Notes: a model not told the origin generated them from the sequence alone. A stretch of DNA of 6,600 bases from Phycisphaerae bacterium (GCA_016794945.1 JAEUIX010000218.1:1-6600); one strand, 5' to 3'; shown: positions 1 to 5,423, counted from the first letter of the stretch. A program made the numbers and translations.

Positions 1-159
1 CTGGCGTACTTCGGCGTGCGCAACGCGATGACGAGCCGGAGGTTCAATCCGACGCGGGCCGCGGCGGATTTCGGTTACGCGCCGCGGATCGGCTGGGAGG
101 AGGGCCTGGCGGATCTGGCGTCGTGGTGCCGCGATCGCGCCGCGGCGCCGACCGGCTGA
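1..159 (+). CDS. NAD-dependent epimerase/dehydratase (extended SDR), C-terminal fragment
   Basis: The frame is open from the left window edge to a TGA at 157-159, giving the last 52 residues of a protein whose start lies outside. The visible part reads Thr-Ser-Arg-Arg-Phe-Asn-Pro-Thr-Arg-Ala, then Phe-Gly-Tyr-Ala-Pro-Arg-Ile, then Trp-Glu-Glu-Gly-Leu and a Trp near the end. This is the typical C-terminal pattern of extended short-chain dehydrogenases of the epimerase/3-beta-hydroxysteroid dehydrogenase type, where a helix carrying the 'A..LGY.P' motif precedes a 'EGL...W' terminal helix. Such enzymes act in the cytoplasm on nucleotide sugars, sterols or similar substrates. The Rossmann domain and catalytic Tyr-x-x-x-Lys are not in the window, so the substrate cannot be inferred. 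The gene converges on the minus-strand reductase gene with only 15 bp between the stops. Family assignment is fairly secure; function is open. Confidence 0.75.
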   Translation: MAYFGVRNAMTSRRFNPTRAAADFGYAPRIGWEEGLADLASWCRDRAAAPTG

Positions 160-174
160 ACGGGCTTCGTCGGC

Positions 175-1128
175 TCAGGAGAGCAGGGCGCGAAGGTCGG
201 CGTCGGTGGGCGGGCGGCCGGTGGCGAGCAACTCGGCGAACAGCGCATCGGTGCGGCGGTGGGTGGGAGCCAGTTCGGCGCGCCCGGCCGCGGCCGCGGC
301 CGCGGCGATCGCCCCGCAGAGGTACGGACATTCGGTCGGGCGTCGGGCGCGAAGGTCCGCGAGCATGGTGCTGCCGACGTGCGCCGCCTGGCGTGCGGCG
401 GCGAACGCGGCGACGCGGTTGATCAGGGGCGCGTGGAAGGCGCGGATCATGGTGTCGTGGCGCGTGCCGCGGACGGGGTGGAGCGTGACACCCACGGCGC
501 GAGCGACGGCGACGGCTTCGCGCAGCAGCCGGCGGATGAGCAGGAAGGCGGGGCGGTGGGCGAATGCGCCACCGATGGTCCGACCGCACAGCGCCGCGGC
601 GGGGTCGAGCGACGCGTTGAGGACCGCCTTGGACCAGACGTGGCCGACGGCGTCGTTCGTAAGCAGCGGAGCGACGGGGCCCGGGCCGAACGCGCCGGCC
701 AGGGAAGCGGCGCCGGGCAGGTCGTCGGGGATGACGAGACGGCCCGGCTGGGTGATGCGCGGGCGTCCGGGCTCGGGCGCGTCGGCGGCGAAATCGACGC
801 AGCCGAACCGCGCGGGCGCGGCGTGCGGCGGGCGCGCACCGGCCGCGCCGAAGTTGAGGCCGTTGGCAACGCAGAGCGCCGCGGTCCGGATCGGCAGCGC
901 CGCCAGCACGGCCGGCAGCGCGGCGGCCCGGGTGGCGATGACGGCGAGATCGGCTTCGGCGTCCCGCAGTCGGTCCGGCGCGATCGCGGGGACGCCCTGG
1001 CCCTCGAAGCAGCGGCGGACGGCCGGGTCGGCGTCGGCGACGGTGATCGGTGCGCGGTCCTTCAGCGCCAGGGCGATGGTCGCGCCGATGGCGCCGGCGC
1101 CGACGATGATCGTGCGCGGCGGGTTCAC
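175..1128 (-). CDS. Ketopantoate reductase family protein (2-dehydropantoate 2-reductase, PanE/ApbA-like)
   Basis: This 317-residue protein has the usual length and two-domain plan of ketopantoate reductases, which reduce 2-dehydropantoate to pantoate in the cytoplasm for coenzyme A synthesis. The N-terminal Rossmann fold starts with Gly-Ala-Gly-Ala-Ile-Gly at 10-15. Asn89-Gly90 matches the conserved 'NG' of the nucleotide/substrate site. Lys167 and Asn171, in the Ser-Lys-Ala-Val-Leu-Asn-Ala segment, match the catalytic Lys and the Asn of the second domain. Ser253 and Glu266, in the Ser-Thr-Met-Leu-Ala-Asp-Leu...Pro-Thr-Glu segment, match its other active-site positions. Asp32 at the end of the second beta strand, rather than a basic residue, hints at NAD preference (inference). 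A polyalanine run occupies 275-281. The start is GTG at 1128-1126 and overlaps the pyrE stop in a GTGA junction; no strong ribosome site is visible, so translational coupling is likely. The true substrate could be another 2-oxo acid, because this family is functionally mixed, so the symbol panE is withheld. Confidence 0.88.
   Translation of the reverse strand: MNPPRTIIVGAGAIGATIALALKDRAPITVADADPAVRRCFEGQGVPAIAPDRLRDAEADLAVIATRAAALPAVLAALPIRTAALCVANGLNFGAAGARPPHAAPARFGCVDFAADAPEPGRPRITQPGRLVIPDDLPGAASLAGAFGPGPVAPLLTNDAVGHVWSKAVLNASLDPAAALCGRTIGGAFAHRPAFLLIRRLLREAVAVARAVGVTLHPVRGTRHDTMIRAFHAPLINRVAAFAAARQAAHVGSTMLADLRARRPTECPYLCGAIAAAAAAAGRAELAPTHRRTDALFAELLATGRPPTDADLRALLS
285..306. repeat. 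Tandem CGGCCG hexamers encoding polyalanine
   Basis: Three uninterrupted copies of CGGCCG occupy 285-302, followed by a partial CGGC. Read on the minus strand they supply alternating GCC/GCG alanine codons for residues 275-281 of the ketopantoate reductase homologue, in its C-terminal helical domain. The repeat is self-complementary and prone to slippage, so local length variation in multiples of two alanines is plausible. Confidence 0.7.
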
Positions 1129-1790
1129 TCGCCGACGCCGAGGTCGGACTTGGTGAACAGCGCGTCGAACACCAGGTTGTCGCGCTCGACGTTCTGGCGT
1201 GCGCCCTCCTGGCGGTCGATGGCGGCGACGACGCCCAGCACGTCGGCGCCCGCCTCGCGCAGGACGCGGACGGCCTCGAGCGCCTGGCCGCCGGTGGTGG
1301 CGACGTCCTCGATGAACACGACGCCGTCGCCCCGGTTGATGACGCCCTCGAGCTGCTTGGACGTCCCGTACTCCTTGCGCGCGTTGCGGATGAAGATGCT
1401 CGGAAGCCCGGTGGCGAGCGAGGCGATGGTGACCAGCGGGATGCCGCCGAGCTCGGCGCCGGCGAGGCGCACCGCGCGCCGACCCGCTCGCGCAGCGACG
1501 AACTCGGTGCGCAGCGCGAAGACCGGTCCGAGCTCGCGCAGCACGTCGGGGCGGGTGCTGAAGAGGTACTTGTCGATGTAGTAGCTGCTGGTTCGGCCCG
1601 AGCGAAGCGTGAAGCTGCCGTGGAGCACGCAGGCCTCGGCGAGCATCCGCGCGATGCGGGGCTTCTCCCGGGCGAAGACCCTGCCGGCTTCGAGCGTGCC
1701 GGGGGCGATGCGGGCGAGTTCGTCGGGAGACAAGTCGTCGTCCAGACCTGGCGGCCTGGTTCTCACCGTGGGGACGCGGGACGTTTCCAT
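1125..1790 (-). CDS. pyrE: Orotate phosphoribosyltransferase
   Basis: The enzyme transfers the phosphoribosyl group of PRPP to orotate to give OMP, the fifth step of cytoplasmic de novo UMP synthesis. The 221-residue product has the expected landmarks in order. Phe60-Thr-Leu-Arg-Ser-Gly-Arg-Thr-Ser-x-Tyr-Tyr (60-71) is the orotate-binding N-terminal motif. Ala110-Gly-Ala-Glu-Leu-Gly-Gly-Ile-Pro (110-118) is the conserved loop. Arg135 to Gly149 is the flexible catalytic loop. Phe159-Ile-Glu-Asp-Val-Ala-Thr-Thr-Gly-Gly (159-168) is the PRPP-binding signature. Asp-Arg-Gln-Glu-Gly-Ala lies near the C-terminus. About 40 residues precede the conserved core, more than in E. coli PyrE, while the C-terminus is shorter. 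In the catalytic loop, Arg135 and Lys139 align with the usual Arg and catalytic Lys, but Asn136 seems to replace the commonly conserved neighbouring Lys. The ATG at 1790-1788 is chosen as the only good upstream start; no clear ribosome site precedes it. The downstream reductase gene overlaps its stop. Confidence 0.95.
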   Translation of the reverse strand: METSRVPTVRTRPPGLDDDLSPDELARIAPGTLEAGRVFAREKPRIARMLAEACVLHGSFTLRSGRTSSYYIDKYLFSTRPDVLRELGPVFALRTEFVAARAGRRAVRLAGAELGGIPLVTIASLATGLPSIFIRNARKEYGTSKQLEGVINRGDGVVFIEDVATTGGQALEAVRVLREAGADVLGVVAAIDRQEGARQNVERDNLVFDALFTKSDLGVGE

Positions 1791-1798
1791 GGCTCTAA

Positions 1799-1807
1799 GT
1801 TATCACA
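1799..1807 (-). promoter_or_regulatory. Possible extended -10 element for pyrE
   Basis: On the minus strand the sequence TGTGATAAC occurs 8 bp upstream of the pyrE ATG. TG, one base, then GATAAC resembles an extended -10 box (4 of 6 matches to TATAAT) and is the only AT-rich patch in the divergent region. No matching -35 was found at 16-18 bp spacing. If real, transcription would start within a few bases of the ATG, giving a nearly leaderless message, which fits the missing ribosome site. This rests on pattern alone. Confidence 0.3.
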
Positions 1808-1832
1808 CCCGGGGTGGCCCGAACCGGGGGTG

Positions 1833-1858
1833 CCCGAGGAATCGCCCTCGGGAGGGCG
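1833..1858. other. Two overlapping, mutually exclusive hairpins between pyrE and the exported-protein gene
   Basis: CCCGAGG (1833-1839) pairs perfectly with CCTCGGG (1846-1852) around a six-base loop. CGCCCT (1843-1848) pairs perfectly with AGGGCG (1853-1858) around CGGG. The stems share 1846-1852 and cannot form together, which is the geometry of a switch or attenuator. The element lies 43 bp from the pyrE start and 126 bp from the 1985 start, so either gene could carry it as RNA, or it could be a DNA operator. No T-run follows either stem. In DNA this GC-rich, chance inverted repeats are common. Confidence 0.35.
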
Positions 1859-1975
1859 GAAACCGGGCGGCGCACGGGACGTATGGACGGTCGGGGGCGG
1901 TGGTGCCGCGCCCATCGGCACGCGAGGGAAGGCTGGCGGCCGCCGGGAGCAATCCGTGGCGGGCGATTGGTCGAT

Positions 1976-1980
1976 GGGAG
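1976..1980 (+). promoter_or_regulatory. Ribosome binding site deciding the 1985 start
   Basis: GGGAG stands 4 bases before ATG 1985 and 7 bases before the adjacent in-frame ATG 1988. It supports starting the exported protein here rather than at 1814. The frame from 1814 would add 57 Arg/Gly-rich residues with no domain features and would bury the signal peptide. Confidence 0.6.
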
Positions 1981-1984
1981 ATCG

Positions 1985-2956
1985 ATGATGCAGGGCCGAC
2001 TTTCAGCGTGGTTCGCGTTGGCCGCGGCGGCGACGATGGCGTCGGCGCCGGTGTTCGGTGCTCCGCCCGAACCCGGGCATCGCGGGGGCAAGCAGCAACC
2101 GGTCGAGGAGAAGCCGGGCGGCGGCAAGAGCGACGGGGGATCGTTGCGCCCGCAACCGCCGGCACCGCCGAAACAGGATTCGGCGGAGGGTGCGACGGCG
2201 GCGAAGCCGGACAGTCCGGGCACGCCCGTGACGCTTGTGCGTCGCGACGAGAAGGGACAGATCATCCGGCTGACCGTGCTTCCGGCCGAAGCGGCGGTGG
2301 GGGCGATGACGCTGCGCCCGGAAAGCCGGCGCCAGGCCGAGCGGATCGTGGCCGACATGCGGTCGGCGATGGACCGGTTCACCCGCGAGAACATCGCCTC
2401 GGTCGTGCGGCTGCACGAGTCCCGCCAGGCGGGGAGGCAGGCGGAGGTGACCCGGATCGCCGGCGAGCTGTGGGACCGGCACAAGGAGCTGCGCGGGCGC
2501 GCCGGGGCCGCACAGGAGATGATGGCGTTCATGGACGACGCGGAGAAAGCCGAGCTGCGCCGGCTCGTGCAGGAGTACCTCCAGGCGCGGATCGAGGAGG
2601 AGTCGGCCCGGGCGAAGGCCGCGCTGAGGCAGTTCGACCCCCGTGAGTTCATCCGGTCCGAGCAGGTTTCGGTGCTGGCGGAGGACCTGATCCGGGCGTA
2701 CGCGCGGATCTCGGCCAAACACGTGCGCGACGCCGAAGGTCTGACCGACGGCCTGTCTCTGACGCAGGAGCAGCGGACGGCGATCGAAGCGATCCTGGCC
2801 GACGCGTACCTGGACGGGTTCGGCGACGCGTCGGCCGACGGGCAGGCGGCGGTGATGCGGCGCGTGATGGCGGTGCTGACTCCGACGCAGCGCGCCGCCC
2901 TGGTGAAGCGCCTCGGGGAACCGGCTCCCGGCGACACAGCGACGGTCCGGAAGTGA
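1985..2956 (+). CDS. Exported proline-rich helical protein with LTxxQ motifs (paralogue 1)
   Basis: The product is 323 residues from the ATGATG start pair; no characterised family was recognised. Residues 1-26 form a signal peptide: a basic start, an Ala-rich core and a likely cut after Val-Phe-Gly or Gly-Ala at 25-26. A Gly/Lys/Pro-rich linker runs to about 80. Residues 84-110 hold a module beginning Leu-Val-Arg-Arg-Asp-x-x-Gly and ending Glu-Ala-Ala-x-x-Ala-Met-x-Leu, which recurs without gaps in the next gene. The remainder, about 112-310, is charged and alanine-rich and looks helical, with two LTxxQ motifs, Leu-Thr-Gln-Glu-Gln at 259-263 and Leu-Thr-Pro-Thr-Gln at 298-302. LTxxQ is known from Spy/CpxP-type periplasmic chaperones and stress sensors, but this protein is longer and the match is to a short motif only. 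A periplasmic, helical protein-binding role is inference. It precedes its paralogue by 146 bp on the same strand. Confidence 0.85.
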   Translation: MMQGRLSAWFALAAAATMASAPVFGAPPEPGHRGGKQQPVEEKPGGGKSDGGSLRPQPPAPPKQDSAEGATAAKPDSPGTPVTLVRRDEKGQIIRLTVLPAEAAVGAMTLRPESRRQAERIVADMRSAMDRFTRENIASVVRLHESRQAGRQAEVTRIAGELWDRHKELRGRAGAAQEMMAFMDDAEKAELRRLVQEYLQARIEEESARAKAALRQFDPREFIRSEQVSVLAEDLIRAYARISAKHVRDAEGLTDGLSLTQEQRTAIEAILADAYLDGFGDASADGQAAVMRRVMAVLTPTQRAALVKRLGEPAPGDTATVRK

Positions 2957-2971
2957 GCCAGGTCCCTGCGT

Positions 2972-2996
2972 CCGGCCGCGGCCGAACGCGGGCCGG
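2972..2996 (+). terminator. Strong hairpin after the first exported-protein gene
   Basis: CCGGCCGCG (2972-2980) pairs with CGC (2987-2989) and GGCCGG (2991-2996), leaving a six-base GCCGAA loop and one bulged G at 2990. The hairpin begins 15 bases after the stop codon. It lacks a T-tract, so it is not a classic intrinsic terminator. It could stall transcription, protect the 3' end of the message, or be a chance product of high GC. Confidence 0.3.
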
Positions 2997-3033
2997 GTGG
3001 TACCATTGACGACAGAACCGCACCGACCGGCAA

Positions 3034-3047
3034 CGGCCTCGCGGCCG
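3034..3047 (+). other. Short hairpin upstream of the second exported-protein gene
   Basis: CGGCC (3034-3038) and GGCCG (3043-3047) form a perfect five-pair stem with a TCGC loop, 55 bases before the start at 3103. It lies in the likely leader between the two paralogues. There is no direct sign of function, and short GC stems are expected by chance here. Confidence 0.2.
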
Positions 3048-3102
3048 GGCCGGCGCGGGCGTCGAGAGCACGGATTCGTGGCGGGGTGCAGGAGCAGGAA
3101 CG

Positions 3103-4044
3103 ATGCGATGGAAGCGGACCGGTGTGATGAGCGTGGCGGCCGGGGTGATCGGTGTTGCGAGCGTTGCGGCGGCGCAGGTGGTGGTGCCCGCGCCCCCGGC
3201 GCCGGCGCCGACGCCGGAGTACCAGCCGCCGCTGCGTCCGGCGGCGCCGCCGCCCCCGCCGCCGCCCGCGCCGGAGGGTCCCGCGCCGGACCTGGTGCAG
3301 CGTGACGCCAACGGGCGGGTTGTGGAGATCATGACGCCGACGGAAGAAGCGGCGCTGGCGGCCATGAAGCTGGACGATGCGAAACGCTCGCAGCGCGAGG
3401 CGGTGGCGGCTGAGCGGCGGGCGCTGATGCAGCGCGTGGTCGCGCGGAACAGCAAGCACGCGCTGCAGCTGCGCGGGCTGCTGCCGCGCCTGGACACGAT
3501 CAACAACCTGGGCGAGCTGATGGGCTACGGCGACGCGACGCGCGCGCTGCAGATCCAGCCTGGGCTCATCCAGAACATGTCAACGACGGGGGCGATCACG
3601 CAGCGCGAGGCCGAGGCCGCGAACAAGGCGGTGACGAACTACACGCAGGCGCTGGGCAAGCAGATCAACGACGATTCGGGCGGCGACCGGTCCAAGAGCG
3701 GCCCGACGATCGCGCGGGTGAACATCCGCCGGCTGACGCTCGAGGCGATGCGCGAGTTCGATTTCCTGCTGCTGGAGTGCGCGAACCGCTGGCAGGAGAT
3801 CAAGGGGCGCGCGACGGTGGAGGCCCCGGCGGACAAGGAGTCGGCGCTGGCGGCAGCGAAGACCGACGCGGCGAAGATCGCGGCGATGGCGGACCTGCTG
3901 GCGGCGATGCCGGAGCCGGCGCAGTACGCGGTGCTCGACCTGGCGTGCATCGCCCTGCCCGCCAAGCGGCAGCTGCCGGACCCGCCGGTGCGCAGCGGCC
4001 CGCCCAAGCCGGGTGAGAAGGCCGCGGAACCGGCGAAGAAGTGA
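3103..4044 (+). CDS. Exported proline-rich helical protein (paralogue 2)
   Basis: The product is 313 residues and its function is not recognised. The ATG at 3103 has GGAG at 3091-3094, 8 bases upstream. Residues 1-24 form a clear signal peptide with cleavage after Ala-Ala-Ala before Gln25. A proline-rich linker follows (about 29-62), with seven consecutive prolines at 49-55 that could slow ribosomes and call for EF-P. Residues 64-90 repeat the module of the upstream protein (Leu-Val-Gln-Arg-Asp-x-x-Gly ... Glu-Ala-Ala-x-x-Ala-Met-Lys-Leu) with identical internal spacing. The rest is mainly charged, Ala-rich and probably helical, and ends in a Pro/Lys-rich tail. Met-Pro-Glu-Pro-Ala-Gln (269-274) sits where the paralogue has its second LTxxQ, but lacks the motif. 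Cys226 and Cys282 are the only cysteines and could form a disulfide. The gene's stop overlaps the tadA start in GTGA, so the two are likely translated from one message. Confidence 0.85.
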   Translation: MRWKRTGVMSVAAGVIGVASVAAAQVVVPAPPAPAPTPEYQPPLRPAAPPPPPPPAPEGPAPDLVQRDANGRVVEIMTPTEEAALAAMKLDDAKRSQREAVAAERRALMQRVVARNSKHALQLRGLLPRLDTINNLGELMGYGDATRALQIQPGLIQNMSTTGAITQREAEAANKAVTNYTQALGKQINDDSGGDRSKSGPTIARVNIRRLTLEAMREFDFLLLECANRWQEIKGRATVEAPADKESALAAAKTDAAKIAAMADLLAAMPEPAQYAVLDLACIALPAKRQLPDPPVRSGPPKPGEKAAEPAKK

Positions 4045-4562
4045 TCGGCCCGACCGGCACGCCAGCGCCCGGCGGGGCGAGCGCCCCGACGGCGACCGAC
4101 GAAGCGATGATGCGCCGCGCGCTGGGCCTGGCGGAGCTGGCGGCGACGCTGGGCGAGGTGCCGGTGGGCGCCGTGGTGTACCGCACGGCCGACGGCGCGG
4201 TGCTCGGCGAGGGGTTCAACCGGCGCGAGACCGACAAGGACCCGCTGGGCCACGCGGAGCTGATCGCGCTGGCAGCGGCGGCGCGGGCGGTGGGGGACTG
4301 GCGGCTGAACGACTGCACGCTCGTGGTGACGCTGGAGCCGTGCGCGATGTGCGCCGGCGCGATCGTCAACGCCCGCGTCGGGCGGCTGGTGTACGGGGCG
4401 CGGGATCCCAAGGCCGGGGCCTGCGGCTCGCTGATGCGGCTCACCGAGGACGCCCGGCTGAATCACAGGGTGGCGCCGGTCGAAGGGGTGCTGGCCGAGT
4501 CGTGCGCCCAGTTGCTGCGGACGTTCTTCCGCTCGCTGCGGTCGGGCCCCGATGGCGGGTGA
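4041..4562 (+). CDS. tadA: tRNA adenosine(34) deaminase
   Basis: TadA deaminates adenosine 34 of tRNA-Arg(ACG) to inosine in the cytoplasm, enabling wobble decoding of CGN codons. All zinc-site features are present. His71-Ala-Glu73 supplies a zinc ligand and the catalytic Glu. Pro100-Cys101-Ala-Met-Cys104 supplies the other two ligands. Glu39-Val-Pro-Val-Gly-Ala at 39-44, Gly119-Ala-Arg-Asp-x-Lys and Asn-His-Arg-Val downstream match the family closely. The length of 173 residues is close to the usual 150-170. The start is uncertain. GTG 4041 overlaps the previous stop as GTGA and adds a low-complexity Pro/Thr/Ala leader of about 19 residues. ATG 4107 would begin right at the first helix, but has no ribosome site. 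GTG 4041 is preferred for its coupling geometry. Pairing with a secreted-protein gene looks like gene packing rather than shared function. Confidence 0.95.
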   Translation: MIGPTGTPAPGGASAPTATDEAMMRRALGLAELAATLGEVPVGAVVYRTADGAVLGEGFNRRETDKDPLGHAELIALAAAARAVGDWRLNDCTLVVTLEPCAMCAGAIVNARVGRLVYGARDPKAGACGSLMRLTEDARLNHRVAPVEGVLAESCAQLLRTFFRSLRSGPDGG

Positions 4563-4664
4563 TGCACCGGGGTCGATTCGTCCGATGTTCGGGGTGTTGG
4601 CCCGGCCGCAACCCTCGGGCCGCGAGCCGGCTATAACCGGGCGGTAGCGCGGCACTGCCTGAAT

Positions 4665-4670
4665 GGAGGG
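4665..4670 (+). promoter_or_regulatory. Ribosome binding site deciding the GTG start of the pseudopilin
   Basis: GGAGGG lies 8 bases upstream of GTG 4679. It is the best Shine-Dalgarno match in the window and fixes a non-ATG start. The nearby ATG at 4663 overlaps this element and opens a different frame without the pseudopilin signal. Upstream at 4632-4637 is TATAAC, which resembles a -10 box, but no -35 was found at proper spacing. Confidence 0.65.
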
Positions 4671-4678
4671 GCTTCCAC

Positions 4679-5368
4679 GTGGGCCTCGTTCCAACCTTGG
4701 ATGGAGTTCGACGGCGCGATCCGCGGCGCGGCGGCGCGTTCACACTGATCGAGCTGCTGGTGGTGATCGCGATCATCAGCATTCTGATCGGGATCCTGGC
4801 GCCGTCGCTGGGCAAGTTCCGGGCCGAGGCCAAGCGGCTGAAGTGCCTGACGAACCTCAAGGGGTTCGGGATGGCGTTCGAGCTGTACCGCAACAGCAAC
4901 AAGCAGAACCTGTTGCCGTACGTGATGCCGTTCCACAACCCGAACCTGCCGACGAATCCGTCGAACCCGCAGCTGCTGGAAGTGCTGGAGGGGTACATGG
5001 ACGTCAAGGCGCCATACTACGACGCCGACGGGGTGCTGCAGGTGACCGAGCCGTTCCTGTGCCCGAGCGACACCGACGGGGTTGGCAAGAGCACGGGGTT
5101 CTCGTACGAGTACTGGGCCGGGGCGCTGATGGTGGCGCGGGAGATCTTCCGCGCGGACCTGAACTCGGCGTTCACGGTGACGCGGTTCTACGAGGCGAAC
5201 CGCGACTTCCCGGTGCTGGCGGACGCCTCGCCCTGGCACCGGGGCGGTCCGCAGTACGCGCAGAACGCGCTGTACTTCGGCGACTGGCGGGCCGACTGGC
5301 TGGTGATGAACCCGAACGACCAGATCCCGACGGCGCCGCCACTTCCGCCGGCCCCGCCCGGCGGCTGA
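4679..5368 (+). CDS. Type II secretion-type pseudopilin (prepilin-like N-terminal cleavage/methylation protein)
   Basis: The product is 229 residues. A basic leader of 20 residues ends Gly-Gly-Ala, then Phe21-Thr-Leu-Ile-Glu25 opens a hydrophobic helix to about 44. This is the class III prepilin signal, cut by a PilD-type peptidase, with Glu at +5 and Ala instead of Gly at -1. The helix would anchor the protein in the inner membrane and pack it into a pseudopilus. The globular part has Lys-Cys-Leu-Thr-Asn-Leu (55-60) and Cys-Pro-Ser-Asp (128-131), both seen in the large planctomycetal pseudopilin families. His187-x-Gly-Gly...Asn196-Ala-Leu-Tyr-Phe-Gly-Asp-Trp (187-203) resembles the H-X9-DG tail of those families, but the final Asp-Gly-His is altered. 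A Pro-rich end follows. Planctomycetes often carry many such genes scattered away from secretion operons, and none of the core secretion genes is here. The target is unknown. Confidence 0.88.
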   Translation: MGLVPTLDGVRRRDPRRGGAFTLIELLVVIAIISILIGILAPSLGKFRAEAKRLKCLTNLKGFGMAFELYRNSNKQNLLPYVMPFHNPNLPTNPSNPQLLEVLEGYMDVKAPYYDADGVLQVTEPFLCPSDTDGVGKSTGFSYEYWAGALMVAREIFRADLNSAFTVTRFYEANRDFPVLADASPWHRGGPQYAQNALYFGDWRADWLVMNPNDQIPTAPPLPPAPPGG

Positions 5369-5395
5369 GCCGCGCACGACCCCGACGAACCTTGA

Positions 5396-5412
5396 CCCGC
5401 GCCCGGCGCGGG
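5396..5412 (+). other. Hairpin directly upstream of a ribosome binding site
   Basis: CCCGCGC (5396-5402) and GCGCGGG (5406-5412) form a perfect seven-pair stem with a three-base CCG loop. It ends one base before GGAG (5414-5417), the likely ribosome site of the gene at 5424. As RNA it could affect ribosome access, or act as a weak processing or pause site between the two co-directional genes. There is no T-run. Confidence 0.35.
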
Positions 5413-5423
5413 CGGAGCGAACC

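Noticed and set aside
259..1581. A 440-codon open frame on the plus strand, plus another at 206-1156
   Set aside because: Both are antisense to the reductase and pyrE genes, whose family motifs are unmistakable. The antisense products are Arg/Gly/Ala-rich and motif-free.
1935..1944. GGCGGCCGCC palindrome as a possible operator
   Set aside because: It is a short GC-only palindrome of the kind expected by chance in this composition, with no second copy in the region.
1814..1984. Upstream extension of the first exported protein to 1814
   Set aside because: It adds Arg/Gly-rich sequence with no ribosome site, and would place the clear signal peptide at residue 58.
3006..3034. TTGACG as a possible -35 box before the second exported-protein gene
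   Set aside because: The sequence 17 bases downstream (GGCAAC) does not resemble a -10 box, and no better one was found at 16 or 18.
1795..3459. A 554-codon open frame on the minus strand
   Set aside because: It lies antisense to the two exported-protein genes, is rich in Arg/Ser/Pro/Ala with no motifs, and is explained by the lack of stops in very GC-rich DNA.
4013..4636. A 207-codon plus-strand frame overlapping tadA
   Set aside because: It is Arg/Gly-rich and out of frame with the clear deaminase motifs of tadA.
4597..4637. TTGGCC and TATAAC as a promoter before the pseudopilin gene
   Set aside because: The spacing is 29 bases, too long for a sigma70-type pair. TATAAC alone is weak evidence.
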